Source: Gammaproteobacteria bacterium (GTDB lineage: Bacteria; Pseudomonadota; Gammaproteobacteria; Granulosicoccales; Granulosicoccaceae). From it: 5,734 bases of DNA. Position 1 is the first letter of the stretch. The number at the start of each line of letters is the position of its first letter. Location: NCBI GenBank assembly GCA_019634245.1, contig JAHQVR010000269.1, forward strand, positions 1-5,734, read 5' to 3'. Both the position numbers and the translations under genes were made by a program. The notes under the pieces are model-generated. The model did not search any database and had not been told where the DNA came from. It saw nothing but the letters and a program-made list of their open reading frames with translations. Of this stretch, positions 1-5,734 are shown one piece after another.

Positions 1-54
1 AACTACATACACCCACCGAACAAACAGCTCTATTCGGAATAAGTTTGGGCGTTT
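1..54 (+). other. Probable N-terminal remnant of the ATL gene, broken by an in-frame TAA
   Basis: In the frame of the downstream ATL gene, bases 1-39 read NYIHPPNKQLYSE, then TAA at 40-42, then VWAFV running straight into the conserved RQIPYGKVSTYGQIA of the family. From memory of related ATL proteins, the segment before RQIP usually reads like (F/Y)-x-E-Q-V-W-A-hydrophobic-V. A Gln codon (CAA) changed to TAA would therefore explain the sequence. The coding-like match on both sides of the stop is what I see. The nonsense mutation, sequencing error or readthrough is inference. The original start codon would lie left of the window. Confidence 0.55.
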
Positions 55-381
55 GTGAGACAGATACCCTATGGCAAGGTATCCACCTACGGGCAAATTG
101 CCAAATTACTACCTCGGCCTCAGGAAATAAGCGCGCAAGATTATAAGTCCTCTGGACCACGTTGGGTAGGTTTAGCATTGGCTGCTTGTCCCGATGATGT
201 GCCGTGGCATCGGGTTATTAATTCACAAGGCAAGATAAGCCACAACGCAGAGCCAGGCAGGCAAAGAAAATTACTCGAATTAGAAGGATTGGTATTTTCG
301 TTCCAAAAGCTTGATTTGAACATTCATCAATGGCACGGTCCTGGACACAGGGATCAACCAGAGCAGGGTAACCTGTTTTAG
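55..381 (+). CDS. Alkyltransferase-like protein (ATL), MGMT DNA-binding domain without the acceptor Cys
   Basis: This is a 108-residue protein of the Ada/MGMT C-terminal-domain family. ATL proteins bind O6-alkylguanine in DNA, flip the base and hand the lesion to nucleotide excision repair; they do not remove the alkyl group. Visible motifs are the helix-turn-helix segment KVSTYGQIAKLL (about 8-19), the arginine-finger region PRWVG (R36), and PWHRVINSQGKIS (50-62). In the last, Trp51 sits where true methyltransferases have the reactive Cys of PCHR, so transferase activity is not expected. The C-terminus is a short polar tail ending in GNLF. GTG at 55 is the only start I find after the in-frame TAA at 40-42. 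No convincing Shine-Dalgarno precedes it, and five family-like residues (VWAFV) lie between the stop and this start. The gene may therefore be a pseudogene, a re-initiated short form, or affected by a sequence error. It converges on the Nudix gene, with 30 bases between their stops. Confidence 0.85.
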   Translation: MRQIPYGKVSTYGQIAKLLPRPQEISAQDYKSSGPRWVGLALAACPDDVPWHRVINSQGKISHNAEPGRQRKLLELEGLVFSFQKLDLNIHQWHGPGHRDQPEQGNLF

Positions 382-411
382 AACATCCCTAACTGCAACC
401 AGCGATGAGCG

Positions 412-834
412 TTAATTAAACGAAAGCGATATCCCATGTTTGGCAAGCTCAACAAGCGATAGTGTTTGTGATTGAGCTTGCGTGTGCCAGGCACACATGT
501 CAGTGCTACCGCTTTTTTCGAACTGCAGTTCTCCCGACAGATACTGCACGCTGTAGATTATTCGAATGCTGTGCATAGCCGGCCAGTTGGGCATGCTGTC
601 ACATAGCGAGTTTACCGCCAATAATTTGTTTACTGTTACGGATAGGCCGGTCTCCTCCTTGAATTCCCGTACTACAGCGACTTGCGGGTCTTCGCCAAAA
701 TTCAATCCGCCGCCGGGCAAGGTCCAGCATCCTGGATTCATACCCACTTTCTCGGACAACCGACACAATAACAATTTGTCTTCGCGAAGCAATAAGCCAT
801 ATGCAGAAACACGGGTGTGCAATTCATTGTTCAT
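412..834 (-). CDS. Nudix (MutT-like) hydrolase
   Basis: This is a small cytoplasmic Nudix hydrolase that cleaves a nucleoside diphosphate linked to another moiety, using Mg2+ or Mn2+. The full Nudix box is present and matches G-x5-E-x7-R-E-U-x-E-E-x-G-U. Counted from the longer start (ATG at 852), it runs from G48 to L70, with E54, R62-E63, E66-E67 and G69 in place (REFKEETGL). The preceding strand CWTLPGGGL is typical of the fold. The substrate cannot be told; a nucleotide-pool, ADP-ribose-like or NADH-like role is possible. Two starts exist: ATG 852, adding MPYLPS, and ATG 834, giving MNNELHTRVSAYG and 140 residues. Neither has a clear ribosome binding site. I chose 834 because family proteins usually begin just before this LHTRVSAYG strand. 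The gene is transcribed away from the 20-bp repeat array, which lies about 50-65 bases upstream of its start. Confidence 0.92.
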   Translation of the reverse strand: MNNELHTRVSAYGLLLREDKLLLCRLSEKVGMNPGCWTLPGGGLNFGEDPQVAVVREFKEETGLSVTVNKLLAVNSLCDSMPNWPAMHSIRIIYSVQYLSGELQFEKSGSTDMCAWHTQAQSQTLSLVELAKHGISLSFN

Positions 835-871
835 TGACGGTAGGTAAGGCATCGTGGTTGAATGGGACGGT

Positions 872-877
872 ATTCTA
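872..877 (-). promoter_or_regulatory. Possible -10 element for the Nudix gene
   Basis: On the - strand the sequence reads TAGAAT within GTATAGAATAC, one base from the TATAAT consensus, 20-40 bases upstream of the two candidate Nudix starts. I find no good -35 hexamer at 16-18 bases, so this is a weak prediction resting on one box. The tandem repeats begin 24 bases further upstream, where an activator or repressor could act on such a promoter. Confidence 0.2.
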
Positions 878-900
878 TACGACTCAAGAATTTTGCGGAG

Positions 901-999
901 TTTTAATTTGAGTAGTGGTGTTTAAATTGGTTTAGTGGTGTTTTAATTTGTGTAGTAGGGTTTTAATTTGTGTAGTAGAGTTTAATTTGTTTAGTCATG
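901..999. repeat. Five tandem copies of a 20-bp AT-rich unit
   Basis: Copies lie at 901-920, 921-940, 941-960, 961-980 and 981-999. The consensus on the + strand is TTTTAATTTGTGTAGTGGTG. Copies 3 and 4 differ at one base. Copy 1 has one difference from consensus, copies 3 and 4 have two each, copy 2 has three, and copy 5 is one T shorter with several changes at its end. The unit is not a multiple of three and there are no unique spacers, so it is neither coding nor CRISPR. It sits between the divergent Nudix and flavin oxidoreductase genes. A 20-bp period is about two helical turns, which would put every copy on the same DNA face, as in multi-site regulator binding. A neutral minisatellite is the alternative. 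I do not recognise a known operator in it. Confidence 0.9.
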
Positions 1000-1104
1000 T
1001 GATTTCGGGCACCTTGCCTGTTTACATGTTCCAGCTGGCAACAAAGTGTGCGTATTGCAGCGTCTGGTTCAAGCACAAGCACAATAATTTATATTGAAAA
1101 TATT

Positions 1105-2262
1105 ATGACTAGCAGTCAACTATTCAGTCCGATAACAATTCGAGGCGTGACTTTTCCGAATCGCGTGGTGGTGTCGCCATTGTGCATGTATTCAGCACAA
1201 GATGGATTACCACAACCGTTTCACTTCTCCCATCTGAGCACGTTTGCACGCGGTGGTGCGGGCCTGGTGTTTACCGAAGCAACAGCAATCACACCAGAAG
1301 GGCGCATTACACCTAATTGTCTGGGAATATGGGATCAACAGCGATCTAATGCGTTGAAACAGATTACCGAATTCATCAGTAGCATGGAGAGTGTGCCTGG
1401 CATTCAATTGGCGCACGCTGGGCGCAAAGGCTCTACATTGCCGCCTTTCGATGGTGGTAAACCTCTATCGGCCGATCACGCCGATGCGTGGCAGGTAGTC
1501 GGACCAACAACCACACCCGTTGCAGATGGTTTTTGTATACCAACCGCATTGTCCGCGCAACACATTAACGATGTGGTTCAACACTTTGCCGATGCGGCAG
1601 AGCGTGCACTCGATGCCGGTTTCAGGGTAATAGAGATTCACGGCGCGCATGGCTATTTGATTCATAGTTTTTTATCACCATTAACCAATACTCGTAACGA
1701 TGAATACGGCGGCTCAATCGAAAACCGCATGCGCTTGGCACTGGACGTAACCAAGGCTGTACGTCAGCGCATTGGTGAAGACGTGCCGCTGTTCTTCCGC
1801 GTTTCAGCGATCGACAACGTCGATAGTGGTTGGAACATGGACGACACGATCGTGCTGTGCCATGCATTAGCTGAAGCGGGTGTTGATATCGTGGACTGTT
1901 CATCAGGTGGTGTATCAGGCGCGCCGCGTTTTCGCGCTGCCGACGATGGTAAACCGCTAAGTATGAACACACCCAAATCTGGTGCCAGAGAGCAAGGGTT
2001 CCAGGTGCCGTTTGCTGAACGAGTCAAAGCCGAAACCGATGTAGGCAGTATGGCAGTGGGTGTGATAATCAATCCCGAACATGCTGAGTCTATCGTTAGT
2101 TCGGGTCAGGCGGATTTTGTTGCACTGGGTCGGGAACTCATGTACAACCCGTTCTGGCCGCAACATGCTGCTGAAGCATTGGGTGCTAACGCGAACTACC
2201 AATTGTGGCCGAAACAGTATGCATGGGGCGTGGATCGACGCGGGGCAATACTTGCCAAATAA
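1105..2262 (+). CDS. NADH:flavin oxidoreductase, Old Yellow Enzyme family (YqjM/XenA-like)
   Basis: This is an FMN-dependent TIM-barrel ene-reductase of 385 residues, expected in the cytoplasm. The family uses NAD(P)H to reduce activated C=C bonds of enones, quinones or xenobiotics; the natural substrate is unknown. Residues counted from ATG 1105: SPLCMYS with Cys27, the FMN-tuning Cys of the YqjM class, and Tyr29; GRITP (66-70) and GIWD; QLAHAGRKGS with His104; the substrate-binding pair His179/His182 in HGAHGYLIHSFLSP; NTRNDEYGGS; FRVSA with Arg232; the phosphate-binding LGRELMYNPFW (341-351); and a C-terminal YAWGVDRR resembling the aromatic tail of XenA. A GTG at 1048 would add 19 residues (MRIAASGSSTST...) with no family character, so I take ATG 1105, where MTSSQLFSPITIRG begins as relatives do. 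Its ribosome binding site is weak. Between CSSGG and FQVPFAE it carries a loop roughly 18 residues longer than in YqjM. The gene is downstream of the repeat array and convergent with the oxygenase gene. Confidence 0.93.
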   Translation: MTSSQLFSPITIRGVTFPNRVVVSPLCMYSAQDGLPQPFHFSHLSTFARGGAGLVFTEATAITPEGRITPNCLGIWDQQRSNALKQITEFISSMESVPGIQLAHAGRKGSTLPPFDGGKPLSADHADAWQVVGPTTTPVADGFCIPTALSAQHINDVVQHFADAAERALDAGFRVIEIHGAHGYLIHSFLSPLTNTRNDEYGGSIENRMRLALDVTKAVRQRIGEDVPLFFRVSAIDNVDSGWNMDDTIVLCHALAEAGVDIVDCSSGGVSGAPRFRAADDGKPLSMNTPKSGAREQGFQVPFAERVKAETDVGSMAVGVIINPEHAESIVSSGQADFVALGRELMYNPFWPQHAAEALGANANYQLWPKQYAWGVDRRGAILAK

Positions 2263-2487
2263 ACGTTTTCAAGTCGCCAATGCGGGTAAGTCTGCGTGGA
2301 GACGGCAAGCTTGTCATGCAGGAACCTCGTAATGATCACCATCGATTATAGATAGCTTACTCCAGCATGATTCGGTATCTGTACGGGAAGACTATATTTT
2401 GAACGAGGTTGTTGTCTCACTTTCATCGTGGTTGGACATTACGAATTTTGTCTTGTCTTAGCGTGGCTAGATTGAATGAATGGAATT

Positions 2488-3291
2488 TCAATTTTCCCAG
2501 ACTATCGGAAAACTGGCATGAGCCATCGCATCACCGTGATTCAGTTTGACTTCCGGATAGGGTGGGGATGTATTCCAGGCGCGTGTTGCAAAGGTAGCAT
2601 CGGCACCGAGCCAACGTGTTGAGAAGCCCCTGCGACGTGTACTAAGGCCCTCTGTAGCTGGAGCGCCGTGTAAGGTACGCATATGGAACACAATACAGTC
2701 ACCGAGTTCCAAATCCCATGATTTAATCTCATGCTTTTCGCGTTGCTCATCAATATCAGGCATGGTTTCAAAACCAGCGATGCCTTGCTCGTAATTCTCG
2801 CTGGTCAAGAAAAACCGGGGATAGTAAAGTTTACCATTAGCGTGTGAACCGACAATAAATTCGGGGCAGGCGGTTTGCGGTACCGGGTCTAGCGGTAGCC
2901 AGATGGAACAAAGTTGATCGCCATCGACACCGTAGTAAGGCAGATCATGATGCCATGGTGTTGCTTCTTTTGTACCTGGCTCTTTAATCAACACGTGCTC
3001 GTGATAAATTCTGGCAACATCTGATTTCATCAGCTCACCGGCGATTTTACCTGCAGGTGAATTCATAATGAAGTCGCGATACTCATCAATGCGAGTCCAG
3101 TTGCAATAGTCATCGTAGAAGCCACCAGGGTTATCTTTGTCGGTGTATACAGTATTAAAAGGGCCAGGATTCTGAAAGTTTTTTTCTACACCTGTGGCTA
3201 GGCTTTCCAGCCAGTGTTTGTCAATTAGGCCCCGCAGGCAAATCACACCTTCGTTTTGGAAAATTTTGATTTGGTCTTTTGTGACTGTCAT
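2488..3291 (-). CDS. Phytanoyl-CoA dioxygenase (PhyH) family Fe(II)/2-oxoglutarate oxygenase
   Basis: This is a non-heme iron oxygenase of 267 residues. It is predicted to couple 2-oxoglutarate decarboxylation to hydroxylation of a small organic substrate in the cytoplasm. Counted from the longer start (ATG 3318, 276 residues), the iron ligands are His123-x-Asp125 in TPWHHDLPYYG and the distal His217 in FHMRTLHGAPA. Arg228, 11 residues later in STRRRGFSTRW, fits the 2-oxoglutarate carboxylate anchor. IWLPLDPVPQTACPEFIVGSH is the usual PhyH strand pair, and LELGDCIVFH precedes the distal His. The substrate is not readable; relatives act on CoA esters, ectoine, phosphonates and alkylated metabolites. 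ATG 3291 (MTVTKDQIKIFQNEGVICL) fits the usual family start and has a weak purine-rich AAGAAAAG just upstream. ATG 3318 would add MINWQQEKS. The gene is divergent from the DUF3604 gene across 322 bases and convergent with the flavin oxidoreductase across 225 bases, in which I see no good terminator. Confidence 0.92.
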   Translation of the reverse strand: MTVTKDQIKIFQNEGVICLRGLIDKHWLESLATGVEKNFQNPGPFNTVYTDKDNPGGFYDDYCNWTRIDEYRDFIMNSPAGKIAGELMKSDVARIYHEHVLIKEPGTKEATPWHHDLPYYGVDGDQLCSIWLPLDPVPQTACPEFIVGSHANGKLYYPRFFLTSENYEQGIAGFETMPDIDEQREKHEIKSWDLELGDCIVFHMRTLHGAPATEGLSTRRRGFSTRWLGADATFATRAWNTSPPYPEVKLNHGDAMAHASFPIVWEN

Positions 3292-3294
3292 AGA

Positions 3295-3302
3295 CTTTTC
3301 TT
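3295..3302 (-). promoter_or_regulatory. Weak ribosome binding site supporting the start at 3291
   Basis: On the - strand AAGAAAAG ends three bases before ATG 3291. It is a poor match to the anti-Shine-Dalgarno. The alternative ATG at 3318 is preceded by AGATCCTG, which is no better placed. Together with the family-like N-terminus this tips the choice to 3291. Confidence 0.25.
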
Positions 3303-3559
3303 GTTGCCAATTGATCATCAGGATCTGCGCTAACCTGAAGGTGTTTGCGTCCCTACTGGCGACAAACTGATTGTATATTTCGGTAATATCGAACGATAGT
3401 CAGTCTAGCATTGTTGTAAGCCTTGCGCGACAGGTGCTGGTTGGTCAATACGCAATTGAAACTCAGCGTCTGAAGCTCCACGTTGTTACCTACTTTGCAT
3501 TCTGCGACGCATTGCCGATTGTTTGATTTTTTAAGAAACTGAATTGCAATCGCAAAGCG

Positions 3560-3565
3560 TATAAA
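3560..3565 (+). promoter_or_regulatory. Possible -10 element for the DUF3604 gene
   Basis: TATAAA, followed by AT, lies 48 bases before ATG 3614 and matches the sigma-70 -10 box at five of six positions. No good -35 hexamer lies at the standard distance. The inverted repeat TTGC-AATC-GCAA at 3544-3555 would fall in the promoter spacer, a position where a regulator could block transcription. Weak prediction. Confidence 0.22.
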
Positions 3566-3596
3566 ATCATGCCATTGTTATCGAAATAAACTTTTC

Positions 3597-3602
3597 TCAG
3601 GA
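3597..3602 (+). promoter_or_regulatory. Likely ribosome binding site of the DUF3604 gene
   Basis: TCAGGA ends 11 bases before ATG 3614, slightly farther than ideal. It supports 3614 over the later in-frame ATGs at 3635 and 3650, which have no purine-rich stretch at a useful distance. An in-frame TAA at 3587-3589 rules out a longer ATG start. Confidence 0.35.
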
Positions 3603-3613
3603 TATCTTCAGGC

Positions 3614-5734
3614 ATGGTCTCAGAAATACCCAACATGACTACTCCAGACATGCACAACGGTGCGTTGCGAGAGCCAATTCCTGCAGAATTACTCGGTACG
3701 GCAGTACTCGATAAATCCGGCGAGTTCGAAGCTGGCAGTTATCAAAGCTTTACCCTGACGTACACAGCTGGGCGGTTCGGTATTGATGATAGTGGCAGCA
3801 TGCGCATTGTGTTCCGCTTTGCAACTGATCAAACGAATCCGCAATTTGACGACCCAGCAGCACCGGGTTTTACAACGGTTGAAAGCTCCAACAATGCTGT
3901 GCTTGAAGCCCGATTCGATCCAAAAGGCAACATCAGGCCATGGGATCGGACCCTGCAAATTAAAGTTGTTAAGGGATTTATGAAACAGGGAGATACGATC
4001 ACCGTTCGATTTGGGGTAACTGATCAAGGCTCACCAGGAATGCGATTGCAAACCTTTTGTGAAAAGCGATTTGAGTTTCGTGTACTGGTTGACCCGATTG
4101 CCACATTCAATTTTCAAACGCTGCCTATGCAGCCAGCAATTTCTATCGTACCCGGTATGCCTGAAAGCTGGGTTGCAATCATACCGAGTACCTGCAAGAT
4201 CAATACACCCTTTGCGCTAAAAATAAAGGCTGAAGACAGATGGGGCAACCCAACCAACAAAGCGCAAAACAGGCTTTTTCTCAAGGCAGACACCACGGTT
4301 CAAAATCTGCCCAATCATATTGACATTAACAGGGGCGAGTTCGTTTGCGAGGTGAGCAGTCTGGAATTCAGTAACGAAGGTGTTTTTGACATTGGCGTAT
4401 TTAGCGAAGATGGTGCGCTGTTGGCACGAACAAATCCTGCGGCAGTGCAGACGACACCAGCAAACAAACACTACTGGGGCGATCTTCATGGTCAGTCCGA
4501 TGAAACGCTCGGTACCAACAGTGCTGCCGATTATTTTGCTTTCGGTCGTGATCTGGCCTGCCTTGATGTCTGTGCCCATCAAGGTAACGATTTTCAAATG
4601 ACTGAATCTTTTTGGCAAGACCTCAATGCAGTAACTATGCATTTCAATGACACGGGCCGATTTGTCACATTGCCCGGATATGAATGGTCCGGCAACACCG
4701 CTCTTGGTGGCGATCGCAACGTCTATTTTCCAGTCGAAGGAAGAGTGATGCGCCGATCTTCTCACGCATTAATCGAAAGCCAGCACGATATCGAAACTGA
4801 TTGCCACACAGCTGCTGAACTGTTTGAATCCTTTGCCAGAAATGAAGAATGGGACGTGATCTGCTTTGCCCATTGTGGTGGCCGCTATGCCGATATAGCT
4901 ATGGCTCACGATGGGCGTTTTGAAAAATCAGTAGAAGTGCATTCGGCCTGGGGTACCTTCGAGTGGCTCGTTCAGGATGCTTTCAAAAGTGGTTACAGGG
5001 TGGGCATTATCGGTAACTCCGATGGCCATAAAGGGCGACCCGGTGCAAGTTATCCCGGTGCTGGCTGGTTTGGTGCTGTGGGAGGATTGACTTGCTTCAT
5101 CATGCCAGAGCTCAGCAGAGATGCGTTGATTAGTTGCATTAAGAGCCGTCATCATTATGCCACCAACGGTGGGCATAATGGACGGATTCTACTGGACGTA
5201 AACGTAAGCCTGGATATGCCCGGTACGGTTTATTCGGACGATCCTGCATTGTTTGCTGGTAGTCAGGGTAGGGATAGTTCAGAAGCGATGATGGGGGATA
5301 TCGTTCACCTGCCAGAAGGTGACTTACAGTTAAGCGTGAACGTGACCGGTGGGGCACCAGTGCAAAGAATCGATCTGTTTAACGGCCTGGACCATATGGA
5401 GTGCTATCGACCCTATTCTGATAGCGAGCTTGGCGATAGAATTGGTGTTGTATGGGAGGGCGCAGAGTATCGTGGACGTTTTCGATCGGTGTCATGGGAT
5501 GGTTCAGCACATTTTGACAAATCTAAAGTGGCAGCAACTCAGGCCATCAATTTCTTTAACCGTGATAAGACGCTGTATAACAGTAGTGACTCAATGTTGA
5601 CATGGCAGTCCGTGACAACCGGTAACTTCGCTGGGTTTATCGCAACACTGCAACAGAGTACGAAGGGTAACATCGAATTAGATACCCCATTAATAAAGGC
5701 GACAATTGCTCTTGATCAGATCGGGTTTGAAGAC
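3614..5734 (+). CDS. DUF3604 family protein, predicted PHP-like metal-dependent hydrolase (partial, runs off the right edge)
   Basis: The frame is open for 707 codons from ATG 3614 to the window end without a stop, so the C-terminus is missing. There is no signal peptide or membrane segment (start MVSEIPNMTTPDMHNGALRE), so it is probably cytoplasmic. Residues 25 to about 280 look beta-rich and may be one or two Ig-like domains (for example FALKIKAEDRWGNP, 200-213). The DUF3604 core then begins: HYWGDLHGQSDETLGTNS with Asp290 and His292; CAHQGNDF with His322; PGYEWSGN with Glu357; GGDRNVYF; FAHCGGRYAD with His420; VEVHSAWGTFEW with His443; GNSDGHKGRPGASYPG with Asp480 and His482; and SRHHYATNGG. 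This order of His, Glu and Asp residues resembles the metal cluster of the PHP phosphoesterase superfamily, so phosphoester or related hydrolysis is plausible but unproven. Gln294 sits where PHP proteins carry the second His of HxH. The region from about 525 onward (RILLDVNVSLDMPG...) is again beta-rich. It is divergent from the PhyH oxygenase gene. Confidence 0.88.
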   Translation, partial: MVSEIPNMTTPDMHNGALREPIPAELLGTAVLDKSGEFEAGSYQSFTLTYTAGRFGIDDSGSMRIVFRFATDQTNPQFDDPAAPGFTTVESSNNAVLEARFDPKGNIRPWDRTLQIKVVKGFMKQGDTITVRFGVTDQGSPGMRLQTFCEKRFEFRVLVDPIATFNFQTLPMQPAISIVPGMPESWVAIIPSTCKINTPFALKIKAEDRWGNPTNKAQNRLFLKADTTVQNLPNHIDINRGEFVCEVSSLEFSNEGVFDIGVFSEDGALLARTNPAAVQTTPANKHYWGDLHGQSDETLGTNSAADYFAFGRDLACLDVCAHQGNDFQMTESFWQDLNAVTMHFNDTGRFVTLPGYEWSGNTALGGDRNVYFPVEGRVMRRSSHALIESQHDIETDCHTAAELFESFARNEEWDVICFAHCGGRYADIAMAHDGRFEKSVEVHSAWGTFEWLVQDAFKSGYRVGIIGNSDGHKGRPGASYPGAGWFGAVGGLTCFIMPELSRDALISCIKSRHHYATNGGHNGRILLDVNVSLDMPGTVYSDDPALFAGSQGRDSSEAMMGDIVHLPEGDLQLSVNVTGGAPVQRIDLFNGLDHMECYRPYSDSELGDRIGVVWEGAEYRGRFRSVSWDGSAHFDKSKVAATQAINFFNRDKTLYNSSDSMLTWQSVTTGNFAGFIATLQQSTKGNIELDTPLIKATIALDQIGFED

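Larger units (their letters stand above)
3292..3613. other. Divergent intergenic region between the PhyH oxygenase and DUF3604 genes
   Basis: This 322-bp stretch has no credible gene and must hold the start signals of both flanking genes. Toward the oxygenase, a TACAAT box (3370-3375 on the - strand) is a possible -10 without a good -35. Toward the DUF3604 gene there is a run of six T at 3527-3532, a small inverted repeat TTGCAATCGCAA (3544-3555) and TATAAAAT at 3560-3567. I see no strong operator palindrome, riboswitch-like structure or tandem repeat. Confidence 0.6.

Noticed and set aside
361..379. Hairpin CAGG-GTAA-CCTG followed by TTTT at the end of the ATL gene as an intrinsic terminator
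   Set aside because: Only four solid base pairs plus wobble pairs, a four-T tail, and it lies inside the coding sequence. A GNRA-type loop alone is not enough.
566..847. Open frame on the + strand antisense to the Nudix gene
   Set aside because: It overlaps the complete Nudix box on the other strand and shows no protein-family character.
901..999. Repeat array as a CRISPR
   Set aside because: The 20-bp units abut each other with no unique spacers, are too short and vary between copies; no cas gene is present.
1008..1018. Small hairpin GGCA-CCT-TGCC upstream of the flavin oxidoreductase as a regulatory or terminator structure
   Set aside because: A four-bp stem with no T-run is expected by chance.
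1048..1104. GTG start adding 19 residues to the flavin oxidoreductase
   Set aside because: The added residues are low-complexity and unlike family N-termini, and ATG 1105 begins exactly where homologs begin.
1622..1972. Open frame on the - strand inside the flavin oxidoreductase gene
   Set aside because: It is antisense to conserved Old Yellow Enzyme motifs; its Arg/Cys/His-rich translation is typical of a shadow frame.
2263..2487. Bidirectional terminator or small gene between the convergent oxidoreductase and oxygenase genes
   Set aside because: I found only very short inverted repeats (GTCT/AGAC at about 2290, CAAGCTTG at about 2307) without T-runs, and no open frame with family character or a ribosome binding site.
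4217..4765. 182-codon open frame on the - strand inside the DUF3604 gene
   Set aside because: It lies opposite strongly conserved DUF3604 sequence, its translation has no recognisable domain, and it is best explained as a shadow frame.

Overview
The window looks like an ordinary stretch of bacterial chromosome with moderate GC content. It carries five protein genes separated by short intergenic gaps. The gene types and protein style suggest a proteobacterium, most likely a free-living, perhaps marine, gammaproteobacterium. That assignment is an inference from protein character only; no rRNA, tRNA or other taxonomic marker is present. I see no mobile element, CRISPR array or RNA gene.

Layout from left to right. 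(1) The left edge holds an alkyltransferase-like (ATL) DNA-repair protein on the + strand. Its alkyl-acceptor Cys is replaced by Trp (PWHR). An in-frame TAA interrupts what looks like its natural N-terminus. (2) A MutT-like Nudix hydrolase on the - strand ends 30 bases from it, tail to tail. (3) The space between the Nudix gene and the next gene contains five tandem copies of a 20-bp AT-rich unit (901-999). (4) An Old Yellow Enzyme-type NADH:flavin oxidoreductase (YqjM/XenA class) lies on the + strand. (5) A phytanoyl-CoA dioxygenase (PhyH)-type Fe(II)/2-oxoglutarate oxygenase lies on the - strand, tail to tail with the oxidoreductase. (6) A 322-bp divergent control region follows. (7) From 3614 to the right edge runs a long open frame on the + strand, at least 707 residues, cut by the window end. 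It matches the DUF3604 family of predicted PHP-like metal-dependent hydrolases.

How they may fit together. The ATL and Nudix genes both fit nucleic-acid or nucleotide maintenance, but nothing besides adjacency links them. The flavin ene-reductase, the 2OG oxygenase and the DUF3604 protein look like a small set of enzymes acting on an organic substrate. The divergent oxygenase/DUF3604 pair shares one control region and is the best candidate here for an uncharacterised two-step oxidation-hydrolysis module. The substrate cannot be read from the sequence. The points most worth a second look are the interrupted ATL N-terminus, the 20-bp repeat array, the unusual HxQ version of the DUF3604 metal motif, and the divergent pair.
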